NCBI RefSeq assembly: GCF_004101865.1
Contig: NZ_CP026118.1
Coordinates: 3,985,001 to 4,049,000 of the forward strand
Direction of reading: 5' to 3'
DNA from: Halobacillus litoralis
GTDB lineage: Bacteria > Bacillota > Bacilli > Bacillales > Halobacillaceae
Length of the DNA stretch: 64,000 bases
A program made the position numbers and the translations under genes. The notes under the pieces were generated by a model, which saw only the letters and a list, made by a program, of their open reading frames with translations, did no database searches and was not told where the DNA came from. Below, piece after piece: positions 43,619 to 53,228 of this stretch (within the stretch, counting starts at the first letter, position 1; every line of letters starts with the position of its first letter).

Positions 43619-45233
43619 AGGATCGCTTCCTTTCCTCGATCATCTCTGTCATTGTGATACGTGGAGGCTTTTCGATGGAATACTTTTCGAGATCCTGGTG
43701 CTTCCACAATATCTCCGGTGGTTTATCGAAAGCGATGGTTCCTTTTTCCATCACCACAACGCGCGTAGCGAACCTGTCTACGAGGTCCATGTCGTGTGTG
43801 ATCATAATGATCGTCGTCCCTTGTTTATGCTTTTCCTGCAGCAAATCCATCAAACTTTCTGTCGAGCTGGCATCCTGCCCGAACGTCGGCTCATCAAGGA
43901 AAAGCATGCGTTGGTCAGAGACAATCATAGTGGCTACACTGAGCCTTCGCTTTTGCCCCTGACTCAACAAGAAAGGGTGTTGATTTTCCAGGCCATCTAA
44001 ACGGCAGAGTTGTAGTGTGCTATGAACCACTTCTTGTAAACGACTCTCATGTATACCTTCCACTTTCAGGCCGAATGCCACCTCTTCGAAAACCGAATCC
44101 GTGATGAATTGGTGTTCAGGATTTTGAAATACATAACCGATTTCACTGCGTAACTGTTGTTCGCCCCATTTGCTTAAAGTCCTATCATGCAAAGTGATCT
44201 TTCCGCTTGAAGGTTTCGTGATGCCTGCCAGCAGTTTGGACAAGGATGTTTTCCCGCTGCCATTTGCCCCGACAATAGCAATCCATTCTTTCTTATGAAT
44301 AGCCAAATCAATGCCGTTTAAAATCTTTTTCCAACCAATATTGCGTGTTGCCAGCCATTTTTCTGTTTGCTCTGCAGTCTTTTCTCCAACAATAGGAAAA
44401 TCACCGCCTGAGGCCACATAGTCAGCGATCGTTAACGGAAGATCCCCACACCAGTTATGACTTAGGGCCTGTTTTGTAGCATATGGCAAAGATATACCTT
44501 GTTGTTGCAGGGCAGGGGCAGAATGAAGCAAGCCTTCCTGAAGAGACCCATCATAATATACACTGCCGTCCATTTGTAAAATGAAAACACGGTCAAGGAT
44601 TTCAACCCAGCCTTCCAGTTGATGTTCGATTACGACCAGGGTCAAGGAAAGATGTTGTTTCAGGTATCTCAGCAAATCGATGAATTCCCGGGTCGCGATG
44701 GGGTCGAGGTTTGCTGTCGGCTCATCCAAAATGAGTACCTCAGGTTCCATTGCTAGCACACAGGCGAGCGCCAGCTTTTGCTTTTGCCCCCCAGAGAGTT
44801 GTGCGATCGTTTTTTCTTTAAATTCAAGCAAACCTACCCATGTTAAGACTTCCTCGACTTTTGCTCTCATAGCATTTAATGGCATAGATAAATTTTCAAG
44901 TCCGAATGCGACTTCATCTTCCACTGTTAGCATACAAAATTGTGTTTCAGGATCTTGGAAGACGACACCAATATGTTTGGAAATTTCACCTGGTTGATAA
45001 TCGTTTGTTCTCTTTCCGTGTACCCATACTTCCCCACTCATCTCTCCATCCAGTTCTCTTGGGTATAGTCCATTCAAACAATGGGTAAAGGAACTTTTTC
45101 CAGAACCGCTTGGACCGAGGATCAGCATATCATCACCCTCCATTATGGAAAGCGAGACATCCTGCAACACCGGTGTTACACAATCTTCATAAGAAAGACT
45201 CAGATTCTCTGTACGTAGGATTTGTTTAGTCAT
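43605..45233 (-). CDS. ykoD: duplicated ABC ATPase of thiamine/HMP ECF transporter (YkoD-like)
   Basis: 542 residues with two complete nucleotide-binding domains: Walker A GPSGSGKSS and GANGSGKTS, signature LSGGQKQKL and LSQGQKRRL, Walker B LILDEPTANLD and MLFLDEPTFGQD. Such fused pairs serve single-operon ECF transporters. It energises uptake via YkoC. Start overlaps the ykoE stop by four bases. Confidence 0.95.
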   Translation of the reverse strand: MTKQILRTENLSLSYEDCVTPVLQDVSLSIMEGDDMLILGPSGSGKSSFTHCLNGLYPRELDGEMSGEVWVHGKRTNDYQPGEISKHIGVVFQDPETQFCMLTVEDEVAFGLENLSMPLNAMRAKVEEVLTWVGLLEFKEKTIAQLSGGQKQKLALACVLAMEPEVLILDEPTANLDPIATREFIDLLRYLKQHLSLTLVVIEHQLEGWVEILDRVFILQMDGSVYYDGSLQEGLLHSAPALQQQGISLPYATKQALSHNWCGDLPLTIADYVASGGDFPIVGEKTAEQTEKWLATRNIGWKKILNGIDLAIHKKEWIAIVGANGSGKTSLSKLLAGITKPSSGKITLHDRTLSKWGEQQLRSEIGYVFQNPEHQFITDSVFEEVAFGLKVEGIHESRLQEVVHSTLQLCRLDGLENQHPFLLSQGQKRRLSVATMIVSDQRMLFLDEPTFGQDASSTESLMDLLQEKHKQGTTIIMITHDMDLVDRFATRVVVMEKGTIAFDKPPEILWKHQDLEKYSIEKPPRITMTEMIEERKRSYVSS

Positions 45234-45811
45234 GCTGCTCGTTGCTTTCTGCGTTCTTTTCCTAAGGCGAAGCTTGAGAGTACTCCCGTTTTTGCCAGAG
45301 AGTCACTGAGTGCTTTTCCTAGGACGCCTGAAATTAGCGCACCACTGATGATGCGGACAATGAACATGGCCAGTACATAACCGGTACTTAATGCAGCGAA
45401 GCCTGAGAGGAAGTAACCCCATACGAAACTGAAGACGGCAGCCATCATACCGGCGAGCATCAAAGTGAATAAATCATAGCGTTTATAACGGGTCATTGCG
45501 AACGCCGATTCTGCTCCAAGACCCTGGATCATCCCCGTTACCATCAATATCGGTCCCACCGCATTACCAAGCAACACTTCGACAGTGGCAGCAATTGTTT
45601 CTGACAGAAAGGCAGCACCGGGTTTGCGGATAATATAGGCAGCGATGATGGATACAATGAACCAAATCCCGAAGATGAAATCATAGCCGAGAGGTCCGAA
45701 AAAACCGACAAGAATTTTCCCCACAGGTAGAAACGCGAGGTAGACGACGGCGAATACAACAGAAAGTACGGACATGACGACAATTTCTTTAAGCTTCCAG
45801 CTATTCATCAT
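45230..45811 (-). CDS. ykoE: substrate-binding S component, HMP/thiamine permease (YkoE-like)
   Basis: 193 residues with about six helices; the family core is PVGKILVGFFGPLGYDFIFG, EVLLGNAVGP and GLGAESAFAMTRYKRYD. YkoE is the membrane S component for the thiamine pyrimidine/thiamine. Two adjacent ATGs; the first overlaps the previous stop. Placement under a TPP riboswitch supports the substrate class. Confidence 0.93.
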   Translation of the reverse strand: MMNSWKLKEIVVMSVLSVVFAVVYLAFLPVGKILVGFFGPLGYDFIFGIWFIVSIIAAYIIRKPGAAFLSETIAATVEVLLGNAVGPILMVTGMIQGLGAESAFAMTRYKRYDLFTLMLAGMMAAVFSFVWGYFLSGFAALSTGYVLAMFIVRIISGALISGVLGKALSDSLAKTGVLSSFALGKERRKQRAA

Positions 45812-46407
45812 TCAGTCTCCTTATGTGAAGGACTGTTGGCTGATACAGTGACCGTCATCACCGTATGCGAAGAACCGCTTTCTTCTGTTTCACGAAAGAC
45901 ATCTTCAAGCCCTGTGAAAATATCATGCGTATCCCCGTCCAGTCTTGTTGAATAATGAGCAGGGGAGACTTCGACCCCTTTTGATTTCATGGCTTCTATT
46001 TGTGCGTAAATGGTATCCATATAATCACCGCCACCCATAGGATATAATGAAAATTTAGCTGCAATCAGCAGGCGGAGGCCCGTTACTTTCGTTTCATTCA
46101 GACGTTCAGAAGACTCATCCATATACACATCTCCGGACGTATCTCCAGGGCATCCGATCGAAAAAGTACCTTGAAACGCTACGTGGACACCAGTTTTCGC
46201 GATATGCAAAAGAATTGCTTTCGTTACATCAAAAACGTGTTCCATTCGTCCTCTCACAGTTGTAGTCACATCATCGGTATGCAGCCATACTTTTGATGTA
46301 TCGACCTCTTTCAAACTATCCATAATGTACGTAACAAACTGATCGGACATCGGGTGCACAGAAAAGGAGCAGCCCACAATACGAGAATTTTCACATGCTT
46401 GATTCAT
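45808..46407 (-). CDS. ykoF: thiamine/HMP-binding protein YkoF
   Basis: 199 residues, two tandem Ykof-type ferredoxin-like repeats (FSVHPMSDQFVTYIMDSL and KFSLYPMGGGDYMDTIYAQI) that bind thiamine or its pyrimidine. ATG 46407 is chosen since AAGGAGG precedes it; the longer frame upstream runs into the riboswitch expression platform. First gene of the ykoFEDC operon. Confidence 0.94.
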   Translation of the reverse strand: MNQACENSRIVGCSFSVHPMSDQFVTYIMDSLKEVDTSKVWLHTDDVTTTVRGRMEHVFDVTKAILLHIAKTGVHVAFQGTFSIGCPGDTSGDVYMDESSERLNETKVTGLRLLIAAKFSLYPMGGGDYMDTIYAQIEAMKSKGVEVSPAHYSTRLDGDTHDIFTGLEDVFRETEESGSSHTVMTVTVSANSPSHKETE

Positions 46408-46431
46408 TTTTATTCCTCCTTTTTTAAGCAC

Positions 46432-46460
46432 AAAAAAACTGCATCCCATGGGAATGCAGT
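46432..46460 (-). terminator. expression-platform terminator of the TPP riboswitch
   Basis: On the minus strand ACTGCAT pairs with ATGCAGT followed by TTTTTTTG, 25 bases before the ykoF start. It is placed between the aptamer and the gene as expected for transcriptional attenuation. Confidence 0.9.
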
Positions 46461-46509
46461 CAACTATCGAAAAAGGAAGAACCTTGAAGGTCTTCGGCGA
46501 GAGCCGACT

Positions 46510-46596
46510 GCACTTCCCCACGCTAGTATTATCTAGTTCGGGTGCCAAGGGTCGGAATTATTTCCTCTCAGCCGCGTTACGCAGCTCCCCTAGTGC
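46510..46596 (-). promoter_or_regulatory. TPP riboswitch (THI element)
   Basis: The minus strand shows the conserved blocks ACTAGGGG, GGCTGAGAGG, ACCCTTGGCACCCGAACTAG and ATAATACTAGCGTGGGGAAG in order, closed by the P1 stem GCACT/AGTGC. Thiamine pyrophosphate binding would favour the downstream terminator and switch off ykoFEDC. Confidence 0.96.
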
Positions 46597-46632
46597 TAAT
46601 CAATGGTTATGCAGTTATCGTACTTTGATTTC

Positions 46633-46661
46633 ATAGTAGCGGATGTCGCTGGATTTGTAAA
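46633..46661 (-). promoter_or_regulatory. vegetative promoter of the riboswitch and ykoFEDC
   Basis: On the minus strand TTTACA (46661-46656) and TACTAT (46638-46633) are separated by exactly 17 bases, placing the transcript start about 30 bases before the aptamer. Confidence 0.65.
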
Positions 46662-46867
46662 CGGTTTGTCTTGAAGAGTTTTATTTAGTCCCTTTCGTGG
46701 GTTCTGCTTGGGGGAAAAATCTCTGATCGTCGAAAAACTTGGGCGATGTATAGTTCTTCATTGAAATCCGCAAACAAATTTGTATGTTTCACCTGAGCAC
46801 CTTGTCCACACTTAACACCTCCTGAAACATAGATTAGTAATAGTTTTATATGGAAGGAGGTGGTCAT

Positions 46868-47257
46868 ATGATAGGGCTGAAAACAGTATCGACTGGCGTA
46901 TTAAGAAAAGAACCTGTCACTATATCCGCTGTCGTCAACCTTGTTAATACAGGGCTGAGTTGTGAACAAGTCGTCATTGAAGTATGGAATTGGAGTTCTT
47001 ATTCAAATCCTGTACAATTGCCGGTATTAATCGGAAATAACCAGCCAGTTGACTTCCCATACTCTCTTCCCGCTGGTAACTTAGCTGTGATGTACACGAA
47101 TCTTTCAGGAGTTTTATTCTACGAAGTACGTGTAACTTATGCGGAAGATACGAATATCGTTGTAAACAGTTTTGGCAGAAGTAATGCATTAGCTGCTCAA
47201 GAAGGGAACACAGTCTTGAATAATCAATTTGTGCAAATTGAGAGCGACTGCTCTTAG
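46868..47257 (+). CDS. beta-rich hypothetical protein, 129 aa
   Basis: ATG 46868 stands seven bases after GGAGG. The protein has no signal or helix segments, is rich in Val, Asn and Thr, and shows repeated strand patterns (KEPVTISAVVNLVNTG, EVRVTYAEDTNIVVN). It ends in a cysteine near the C-terminus. Such composition is like extracellular or spore-surface beta proteins, but I do not recognise a family. Single gene with own terminator. Confidence 0.6.
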   Translation: MIGLKTVSTGVLRKEPVTISAVVNLVNTGLSCEQVVIEVWNWSSYSNPVQLPVLIGNNQPVDFPYSLPAGNLAVMYTNLSGVLFYEVRVTYAEDTNIVVNSFGRSNALAAQEGNTVLNNQFVQIESDCS

Positions 47258-47270
47258 TAAATAAAGATAG

Positions 47271-47298
47271 GATGCTTCTAAAAATGGAGCATCTTTTT
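47271..47298 (+). terminator. terminator after the beta-rich protein gene
   Basis: GATGCT (47271-47276) pairs with AGCATC (47288-47293), followed by TTTTTGATTTT. Confidence 0.65.
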
Positions 47299-47477
47299 GA
47301 TTTTGCGGATGTTTTAAAAAATTGGAGTAAAAAGTACCAGATTATTGAAACTATTTGTGGTTTTCCATCGTATTAATAATGAAAGCGATTGAACAAGACT
47401 TAGGAAAAAAGCCTGATACGGCACTGGATAAATGATTCTTTGTTTCAAAACCTAATCTCTATGGAAGGGGGACCGTT

Positions 47478-47924
47478 ATGTATTTTCCTTCGAAAAAAGA
47501 TTCCTGGTTAGCAATGATTCTATGGGGTGTTGTTCTAGTATGCCTGATAGATGGAATTTTCAACTTCCAATGGGGAGTTTACATGCTGCCGTCGCCACTT
47601 GATGGTTATTTTATGAAACTGGCAGTTCTGCTCATTATTAGCGGATCTTTATTGTGGGTCTGGTTCCGCACCGGGTACAAAATCGGGGAACAGTGGCTGA
47701 TCGTCCATTTTGGTCCAATTAAGAAAAAGATCCCTATAGAGGAAATAGGGAAAGTGTTTCCAAGCAAAGATCCATTCATTGCTCCCGCACTATCCGTAAA
47801 CCGCTTGGAAATCCATTATGGCAATGGGCGCTATGTTAAAGTTTCTCCGAAAGATAAGGGGTTGTTCCTGAAACAATTAAGAGAAAAATTGACCCGCAAG
47901 GAGAGTCCTTATGATCATAGTTGA
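47478..47924 (+). CDS. PH-like domain (bPH_4) membrane protein, 148 aa
   Basis: Two N-terminal helices (12-30 and 46-63) are followed by the bacterial PH module: YKIGEQWLIVHFGPIKKKIPIEEIGKV and SVNRLEIHYGNGRYVKVSPKDK. This is the DUF1200/bPH_4 type. Its stop lies 14 bases inside the next gene. Function unknown. Confidence 0.8.
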   Translation: MYFPSKKDSWLAMILWGVVLVCLIDGIFNFQWGVYMLPSPLDGYFMKLAVLLIISGSLLWVWFRTGYKIGEQWLIVHFGPIKKKIPIEEIGKVFPSKDPFIAPALSVNRLEIHYGNGRYVKVSPKDKGLFLKQLREKLTRKESPYDHS

Positions 47925-48534
47925 AAAGCTTATGAAAGTAGGAGGAAAGGAAATTCCTTATACTCACATTAAAAATGGTGGATCAAAAGTATGCTTTATG
48001 CTGTCAGGGGCAGGGTATACTTATGACCGCCCACTTCTCTATTATTCTACAATGTTGATGATTGAGAAGAATATAGATGTTATACAGATCCATTACTCTT
48101 ACACAGCAGAAGAGCTGAGTCAGCCTCTTGATAAAGTGTCAGCCATGATCAACAAGGAGGTAGACCCGATCGTTCATGAATGGACCAATGCTTACGAAGA
48201 CAGAGTTTTTCTTGGGAAGTCTATAGGAACCATCCCGATCCTAAATAAATATAAAGATAGACCAAAAACGAAATCCATTCTGCTCACCCCATTACTTAAA
48301 TACGAACCATTTGCAACCTTACTGGAAAGAAACAGTAATGAAGTTTTGATCTTCACTGGGACAAAGGATCATCATTATATTCAGCAAAGAATTAAACCTC
48401 TTAGGAACAGGACTTATGCAACTCTTGTCGAAATCCCTGATGCTGATCATTCTCTTGATAATAGTCCGGTCAACACACTTCGTTCTATTGAGACCATCAA
48501 GCAAGTATGCACGGCTATTCGTGGGTTCCTTTGA
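47911..48534 (+). CDS. alpha/beta hydrolase-like protein, 207 aa
   Basis: Nucleophile elbow LGKSIGTI (Gly-Lys-Ser-x-Gly), acid TGTKDHHY and base DADHSLD form a plausible triad in a small hydrolase fold. No substrate can be assigned. ATG 47911 overlaps the preceding gene; translation is probably coupled. Confidence 0.75.
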   Translation: MIIVEKLMKVGGKEIPYTHIKNGGSKVCFMLSGAGYTYDRPLLYYSTMLMIEKNIDVIQIHYSYTAEELSQPLDKVSAMINKEVDPIVHEWTNAYEDRVFLGKSIGTIPILNKYKDRPKTKSILLTPLLKYEPFATLLERNSNEVLIFTGTKDHHYIQQRIKPLRNRTYATLVEIPDADHSLDNSPVNTLRSIETIKQVCTAIRGFL

Positions 48535-48579
48535 TTTTTCTTCCGCTAATTCGGGTAACGAAAGAGTGGAGGTGTTCGT

Positions 48580-48879
48580 ATGACAGAGAAAGTAGATGAA
48601 CAGGAGCAAACAAAAGATGAATATGTAGACTTGAAGATGGGCAAACATGATGTATTTTTCAAAAAGAGTTATGAGATTCTCTACACCTTGAATGATTTCT
48701 TATTAGGGCTCTGGTTCCTGGTCGGAAGTGTGTTTTTTTATTTTGAATCAACGAAAATGTGGGGAGTCACTCTATTTGTGCTGGGAAGTATTCAAATGCT
48801 GATCAGACCGACGATTCGTCTTGTCCATCGTTTTCATCTTCGTAAGATTTACTCCCAAGAGTATGAAAATAAACTATAA
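48580..48879 (+). CDS. YrhK domain membrane protein, 99 aa
   Basis: After a charged N-terminus the sequence YEILYTLNDFLLGLWFLVGSVFFYF and VLGSIQMLIRPTIRLVHRFHLRK give the two-helix YrhK domain. GGAGG precedes the ATG. Function unknown. Confidence 0.85.
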   Translation: MTEKVDEQEQTKDEYVDLKMGKHDVFFKKSYEILYTLNDFLLGLWFLVGSVFFYFESTKMWGVTLFVLGSIQMLIRPTIRLVHRFHLRKIYSQEYENKL

Positions 48880-49017
48880 CGAGATTGTGTTCTGGTAGAG
48901 ATTGAAATTGGATTTTTCCAGAGCTCTGCAAATTTGGCGATACAAGCAAATTTTTTCAAATATTACCATTCGTGGTACGCTTTTCATAAAGCGACAAATA
49001 ATAAAGGGTGAACCGTT

Positions 49018-49398
49018 TTGAGATTATTCTTAGTTATCACTATGTTCATATTGCTCACTGGGTGCGGTGTTTCCAGCCAACCTGTCCAATCTATTGAAGG
49101 ACCGGTCACCTCTGTGAAAATCGGCGGCATGGAAGTCGAGTGTTCGGCTGCAGTGAAGAGGAATGCCAAAGGAGCTGCTGCTGCTACTGAAGAAGGTTAT
49201 CCATGTCTTGTACTTATGCCTGAAGATATCCCGGTAAAAACGGCGGATGGTGACACTGTGAGCATGCAAGCCTTCCGTGAACAAGCAAAAGAAGAAGATA
49301 TGCTTGATGTGAAGGTGGTTCTCGCCAATGAAAAAGATATCGGTGAAGATCCTGAAAGCAGGGAATTGACCGCTGCAGAAGTGGTCATTCTGGAGTGA
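49018..49398 (+). CDS. lipoprotein, 126 aa, TTG start
   Basis: Signal FLVITMFILLTGC with lipobox LTGC at about 13-16, then a soluble domain with VKIGGMEVECSAAVKR. TTG 49018 follows AAAGGGTG. Not recognised beyond being a lipoprotein. A second lipoprotein gene follows. Confidence 0.75.
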   Translation: MRLFLVITMFILLTGCGVSSQPVQSIEGPVTSVKIGGMEVECSAAVKRNAKGAAAATEEGYPCLVLMPEDIPVKTADGDTVSMQAFREQAKEEDMLDVKVVLANEKDIGEDPESRELTAAEVVILE

Positions 49399-49612
49399 GA
49401 ATTCTTTGCCTCAAAAGATTGAAACGAAAAATTCTGATGGTCGGCTTTACTTGTGCGTGACGGCAAGTTTGATATTATATTTTGCAGAAGCGTCCCCTTG
49501 TTTTCCATCCCCGCTATTTCATTCCAGGATACGAAGGTTGATGGATAGGTTTTGTTTCACCTTCTGATATTTGCTCAACCACTGCATCAGAAACATGAAA
49601 AGGAGAGACGGT

Positions 49613-49951
49613 ATGAAACGAGCGCTTTTCTTCTTTCTTATGATCCTTATTTTCACAGCTTGTCACCCTGGGCAGGGGGAAGGTGGTCTCCTTTCTAAAA
49701 AACAAGTCCTCACCATCAAGCCAGATGCTGACTACATAGAAATGAAAGATGGTGCGGTTTATACACATGGTGTCGATTGGATTGAAGAAAAGGACTATAC
49801 CAAAGGGGAAAGAGTGGGGATCGTTGAAGAGGGGATGGCGAACCACCTGCCAGTAGGTGCTGAACTTTATACAACAAAAGAGCCCTCGGGCGTATTGATT
49901 GCTGAATACAGTGGTGACACCAAAAGGTATTTAGTCGCTATGGGCGAGTAG
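49613..49951 (+). CDS. lipoprotein, 112 aa
   Basis: MKRALFFFLMILIFTACHPG is a lipoprotein signal with lipobox FTAC. The mature part (about 95 residues) has no known domain. ATG 49613 follows AAGGAGAG; an earlier in-frame ATG at 49571 lacks a site. The 214 bases before it, from 49,399, hold no other gene. The EamA gene follows after 20 bases. Confidence 0.75.
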   Translation: MKRALFFFLMILIFTACHPGQGEGGLLSKKQVLTIKPDADYIEMKDGAVYTHGVDWIEEKDYTKGERVGIVEEGMANHLPVGAELYTTKEPSGVLIAEYSGDTKRYLVAMGE

Positions 49952-49971
49952 CATAAAAAGGAGAAAGTCAT

Positions 49972-50880
49972 ATGAAGCTTAAAGGCAGCCTATTGGTATT
50001 GATCGGAGCTGCAAGTTTCGGGTTTACACCGATTTTTGTAAAAAAAGGTTTCGAATATGGATACACACTGGGGCAGTTGAATATTACACAAATGGTTATC
50101 GCCTTCGTTCTATTATGGGTGTTGTGCCTATTTAAGCGAGTATCCATCAAGGACATGAATAGAAAAGATGCACTTCAAGTAATGCTGACAGGGACATCCG
50201 TCGGTTTGACCGGCATTTTTTATTATGGAGCCATGCAGTACCTGCCAGCTTCACTTGCTATCATATTATTGTTTCAATTTGTCTGGGTCGGGATGATTTA
50301 TGAATGGATTTTCAGTAAAAGCAAGCCAACGAAAATCAATATGATTTCAATGGTAGTGACATTGACGGGTGTGTTCTTTGCCTCGGACGTTTTTCAGGGA
50401 GAAGTATTAGATTTGCCGGGAATGGGGATTTTACTAGGTTTCCTCTCAGCAATTACCTATGCTGGTTTCATCTTTTTCAGTGGAATCGTCGCCCCGAAAA
50501 CAGACCCTGTGCTGCGCAGCTGGTTTATGGTTACGGGTTCTACCATTCTTATTCTGATCGTGTTCATGAAAGATATCCCGACAATCCAGATGACCGACGG
50601 AAGGCTTTGGGTGGTAGGGGCCGGCATCGCTCTGGTCGGGGCGGTCATTCCCCCGCTATTTTTTGCTGGAGGAGCCCCGCACATATCAGGGAGGCTGGCC
50701 AACGTGCTCGGTTCTGTGGAATTACCAGTCGCGATCATTTCCGCTATGGTGATTTTGTCCGAAACGGTCACACTTTTGCAATGGCTAGGTATCCTTCTGA
50801 TTATTTGTGCGATATTGATTAATGAATTCGGTGGTAAATTGATGTATTCTTACCGAGAAGCTGTCGATAGAAGTGGCTGA
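49972..50880 (+). CDS. DMT family transporter (EamA type), 302 aa
   Basis: Ten predicted helices arranged as two EamA halves: SLLVLIGAASFGFTPIFVKKG at the start and AGGAPHISGRLANVLGSVELPVAIISAMVILSE in the second. Such carriers export metabolites or amino acids; the substrate is unknown. Ribosome site AAAGGAG. Confidence 0.9.
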   Translation: MKLKGSLLVLIGAASFGFTPIFVKKGFEYGYTLGQLNITQMVIAFVLLWVLCLFKRVSIKDMNRKDALQVMLTGTSVGLTGIFYYGAMQYLPASLAIILLFQFVWVGMIYEWIFSKSKPTKINMISMVVTLTGVFFASDVFQGEVLDLPGMGILLGFLSAITYAGFIFFSGIVAPKTDPVLRSWFMVTGSTILILIVFMKDIPTIQMTDGRLWVVGAGIALVGAVIPPLFFAGGAPHISGRLANVLGSVELPVAIISAMVILSETVTLLQWLGILLIICAILINEFGGKLMYSYREAVDRSG

Positions 50881-50984
50881 TCTTATCTGGAAAAGGGACG
50901 TCCCCCACTAATGCCTGTATAAGGGCGGTCATAACGATTGTTCATTGGTTATAATAGAAAATTCATTATAGAAGGAGCATGGAC

Positions 50985-51902
50985 ATGAAAACTTCTTTCA
51001 ACAAAACGGATGAGTGGATGAAGAGAAACGCCCGGCCATTAGAGGCAGCCAGGTGGGAGTATCATTTTCAAGAAGGGGAGAAAGACCGAGTACTCGATAT
51101 TCTGGCAGCATTCCAAAATGAAGATGGAGGTTTCGGTCACGGCATAGAACCTGATTTCTGGCTGCCTGCATCCTCACCGATGGCCACTTGGGCAGCGGGT
51201 CAGGTACTGAACGAAATTGGAGCCGATTCACAAGAAAAAATCGTCCAGTCTATGAATGAATATCTACTAGAAACCTATGAACCTGAATCAGGGATGTGGC
51301 CTTCTGTCCTCCCTGAAACCAATCACTACCCTCATGCTCCTTGGTGGCACTGGAAAGAGGGTGTTCAAGATAACTGGATGTTCAACCCTGGCGCTGAACT
51401 GGCCGGATACCTCATCAAGTGGTCGATAGAGGGGGGTGAAGCGGAGAAAACAGGCTGGTCCAGTGTCGGAAAAGCTGCTGCCCGGCTGATGGAAACAGAA
51501 ACCATGGATAGCCATGAAATCTGCAATTATCAACAGCTGCTTAAGCTGTTAAAGCCGGAAGCCTTCACCCAATACACCTCTTATTCCTACTCAGAATTAC
51601 AAGATAAAATAAATGAATTAGCTGAAAATTGTATGGAAAAAGACACCGCTAAATGGGGATCAGGTTACCAAACACTTCCTCTTGATATAATCGATCATCC
51701 TGGTCACCCTTTGGCTGGGAAGTATAAGCACTTGATCGAACAAAACCTGAATTATTATGAAGATCAATTAAATGCAGATGGAATCTGGGAAATCTCCTGG
51801 AACTGGGGCGATGCTTCCGATGCCTTCATGGTTAGTCAGCAATATTGGAAAGGTGTGCTGGCAGTCAACCGATATCAGCTTTTCCAAGCCTTCGGTTACT
51901 AG
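50985..51902 (+). CDS. prenyltransferase/squalene-cyclase-like alpha-alpha barrel protein
   Basis: About 305 residues; AAFQNEDGGFGHGIEPDF is a QW-type motif of the terpenoid cyclase/prenyltransferase barrel, with further repeats at ESGMWPSVLPE and LNADGIWEISWNWGD. The DxDD catalytic motif of class II cyclases is not seen, so catalysis is doubtful. ATG 50985 rather than 50979, since AGGAG is too close to the first. Confidence 0.7.
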   Translation: MKTSFNKTDEWMKRNARPLEAARWEYHFQEGEKDRVLDILAAFQNEDGGFGHGIEPDFWLPASSPMATWAAGQVLNEIGADSQEKIVQSMNEYLLETYEPESGMWPSVLPETNHYPHAPWWHWKEGVQDNWMFNPGAELAGYLIKWSIEGGEAEKTGWSSVGKAAARLMETETMDSHEICNYQQLLKLLKPEAFTQYTSYSYSELQDKINELAENCMEKDTAKWGSGYQTLPLDIIDHPGHPLAGKYKHLIEQNLNYYEDQLNADGIWEISWNWGDASDAFMVSQQYWKGVLAVNRYQLFQAFGY

Positions 51903-51957
51903 TAAGGATGTAAGCCATAAGACTGGAATAGCTGAAAGTCGGAACGGGGTGCTTTGA

Positions 51958-52440
51958 ATGGAAATAGTAAACGTAGAAGCAATATCGGATACAATCATCC
52001 GTGATTTTTTAGAGTTGCACTGGGGGAGCACGAAGATGGTGGTCTCCAGTGGGAGTTATGATTGCACAATACTCGATGGGTTTGCAGCATTAAATGATCA
52101 AGCTCGACTCATCGGCTTAGTCACCTACATCATCCATGATGTTGAATGTGAAATCATATCCTTAGATAGTATTGTTGAAGGTGAAGGCATAGGCACAAGT
52201 CTTGTTCATTCTGTTGAAAAGACTGCAATGGATTTGCAATGTCGAAAGCTTACACTTATCACAACCAATGACAATCTGACTGCCATTGCTTTCTATCAAA
52301 AAAGGGGATTCCGATTTTCCCGCATCTTACATAATGCAGTAGAACAAGCGAGAAAAATCAAACCAGAAATCCCTATGACTGGTAATCACGGCATTCCAAT
52401 AATTGATGAAATAGAAATGACCAAAAGATTTAACCCATAA
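51958..52440 (+). CDS. GNAT family N-acetyltransferase, 160 aa
   Basis: EISLDSIVEGEGIGTSLVHSVEKTA is the acetyl-CoA loop and LITTNDNLTAIAFYQKRGF the closing strand-helix. Substrate unknown. Ribosome site GGGGTG. It starts a run of four closely spaced genes. Confidence 0.85.
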   Translation: MEIVNVEAISDTIIRDFLELHWGSTKMVVSSGSYDCTILDGFAALNDQARLIGLVTYIIHDVECEIISLDSIVEGEGIGTSLVHSVEKTAMDLQCRKLTLITTNDNLTAIAFYQKRGFRFSRILHNAVEQARKIKPEIPMTGNHGIPIIDEIEMTKRFNP

Positions 52441-52452
52441 CAGGAGGAAAAA

Positions 52453-52938
52453 ATGATGAAATTTTGGGCGCAAGCGGTCTTTAATATTTGTGTTTTATTC
52501 GGAGCGGCTCTTGTCACCTGGTATGAGGGAAGTGCTATCCGAATGAATCCGTGGGAATGGAAGTATAGTGCTCATTTTTCACAAATGTTCCATGGAGAAG
52601 TCCATACGGAAACAGATATCTTAGCGATCGACCACTTCATTTATGCAGCAAAATTCAAACCATTTTTCCCACTCATTATGGCTGGTTGTATTCTTCATTT
52701 GATTGTATTGACAGGCTTTGGATTATTGAAAAAGGAAGCAAAAAAACCTGCCTTGTACCTATCTCTTCTTGGTGTTTCCCTTTTCATTTGCAGTGGAATC
52801 GTTTTTCAATCGCCTGCCTCTGGACTGAAACTGTTTTCCGCCTTTTTTCTAATTACAGGTATAGCATGTATCCTAATGGCGTTGCTGATCAAATCTCCCT
52901 TTTACCAAAATAGAATCTCTGAAAAATTCATCAGCTGA
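52453..52938 (+). CDS. DUF4306-like membrane protein (YjdJ type), 161 aa
   Basis: Four helices and a conserved N-terminal extracytoplasmic part with TWYEGSAIRMNPWEWKYSAHF, which I recognise from YjdJ/DUF4306 proteins. Ribosome site AGGAGG. Function unknown. Confidence 0.55.
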   Translation: MMKFWAQAVFNICVLFGAALVTWYEGSAIRMNPWEWKYSAHFSQMFHGEVHTETDILAIDHFIYAAKFKPFFPLIMAGCILHLIVLTGFGLLKKEAKKPALYLSLLGVSLFICSGIVFQSPASGLKLFSAFFLITGIACILMALLIKSPFYQNRISEKFIS

Positions 52939-53228
52939 TGAATTTTGTAAGATTAACAGGTTCTTTGATGGTGCTCAGTGGAATCCTCCTTCTGTTGTCA
53001 AATGCTGATGATACCTTCCATATGAATGACTTGCCCTATATGTTGATCATTGTCGGACTTATGCTTATTATTACTGTCACTATTTTGCTTCAAAAGGAAA
53101 GCAGTCTGCTCTGCCGTGTTGGGTTTCATAAATATGAACGCATTGGTTGGGATGAGGAAATGCCAAATCTTGAAGTCGTAAAATGCCAAAGGTGTAACAA
53201 AGAGAAGAAAGTAATGAGGACTTTTTAA
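52938..53228 (+). CDS. small membrane protein with C-terminal zinc-ribbon-like tail, 96 aa
   Basis: Two N-terminal helices (8-24 and 33-50) are followed by LCRVGFHKYERIGWDEEMPN and CQRCNKEKK, giving a possible C-x-H/C-x2-C metal site facing the cytoplasm. Overlaps the previous stop (TGATG); no independent ribosome site. Function unknown. Confidence 0.65.
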   Translation: MNFVRLTGSLMVLSGILLLLSNADDTFHMNDLPYMLIIVGLMLIITVTILLQKESSLLCRVGFHKYERIGWDEEMPNLEVVKCQRCNKEKKVMRTF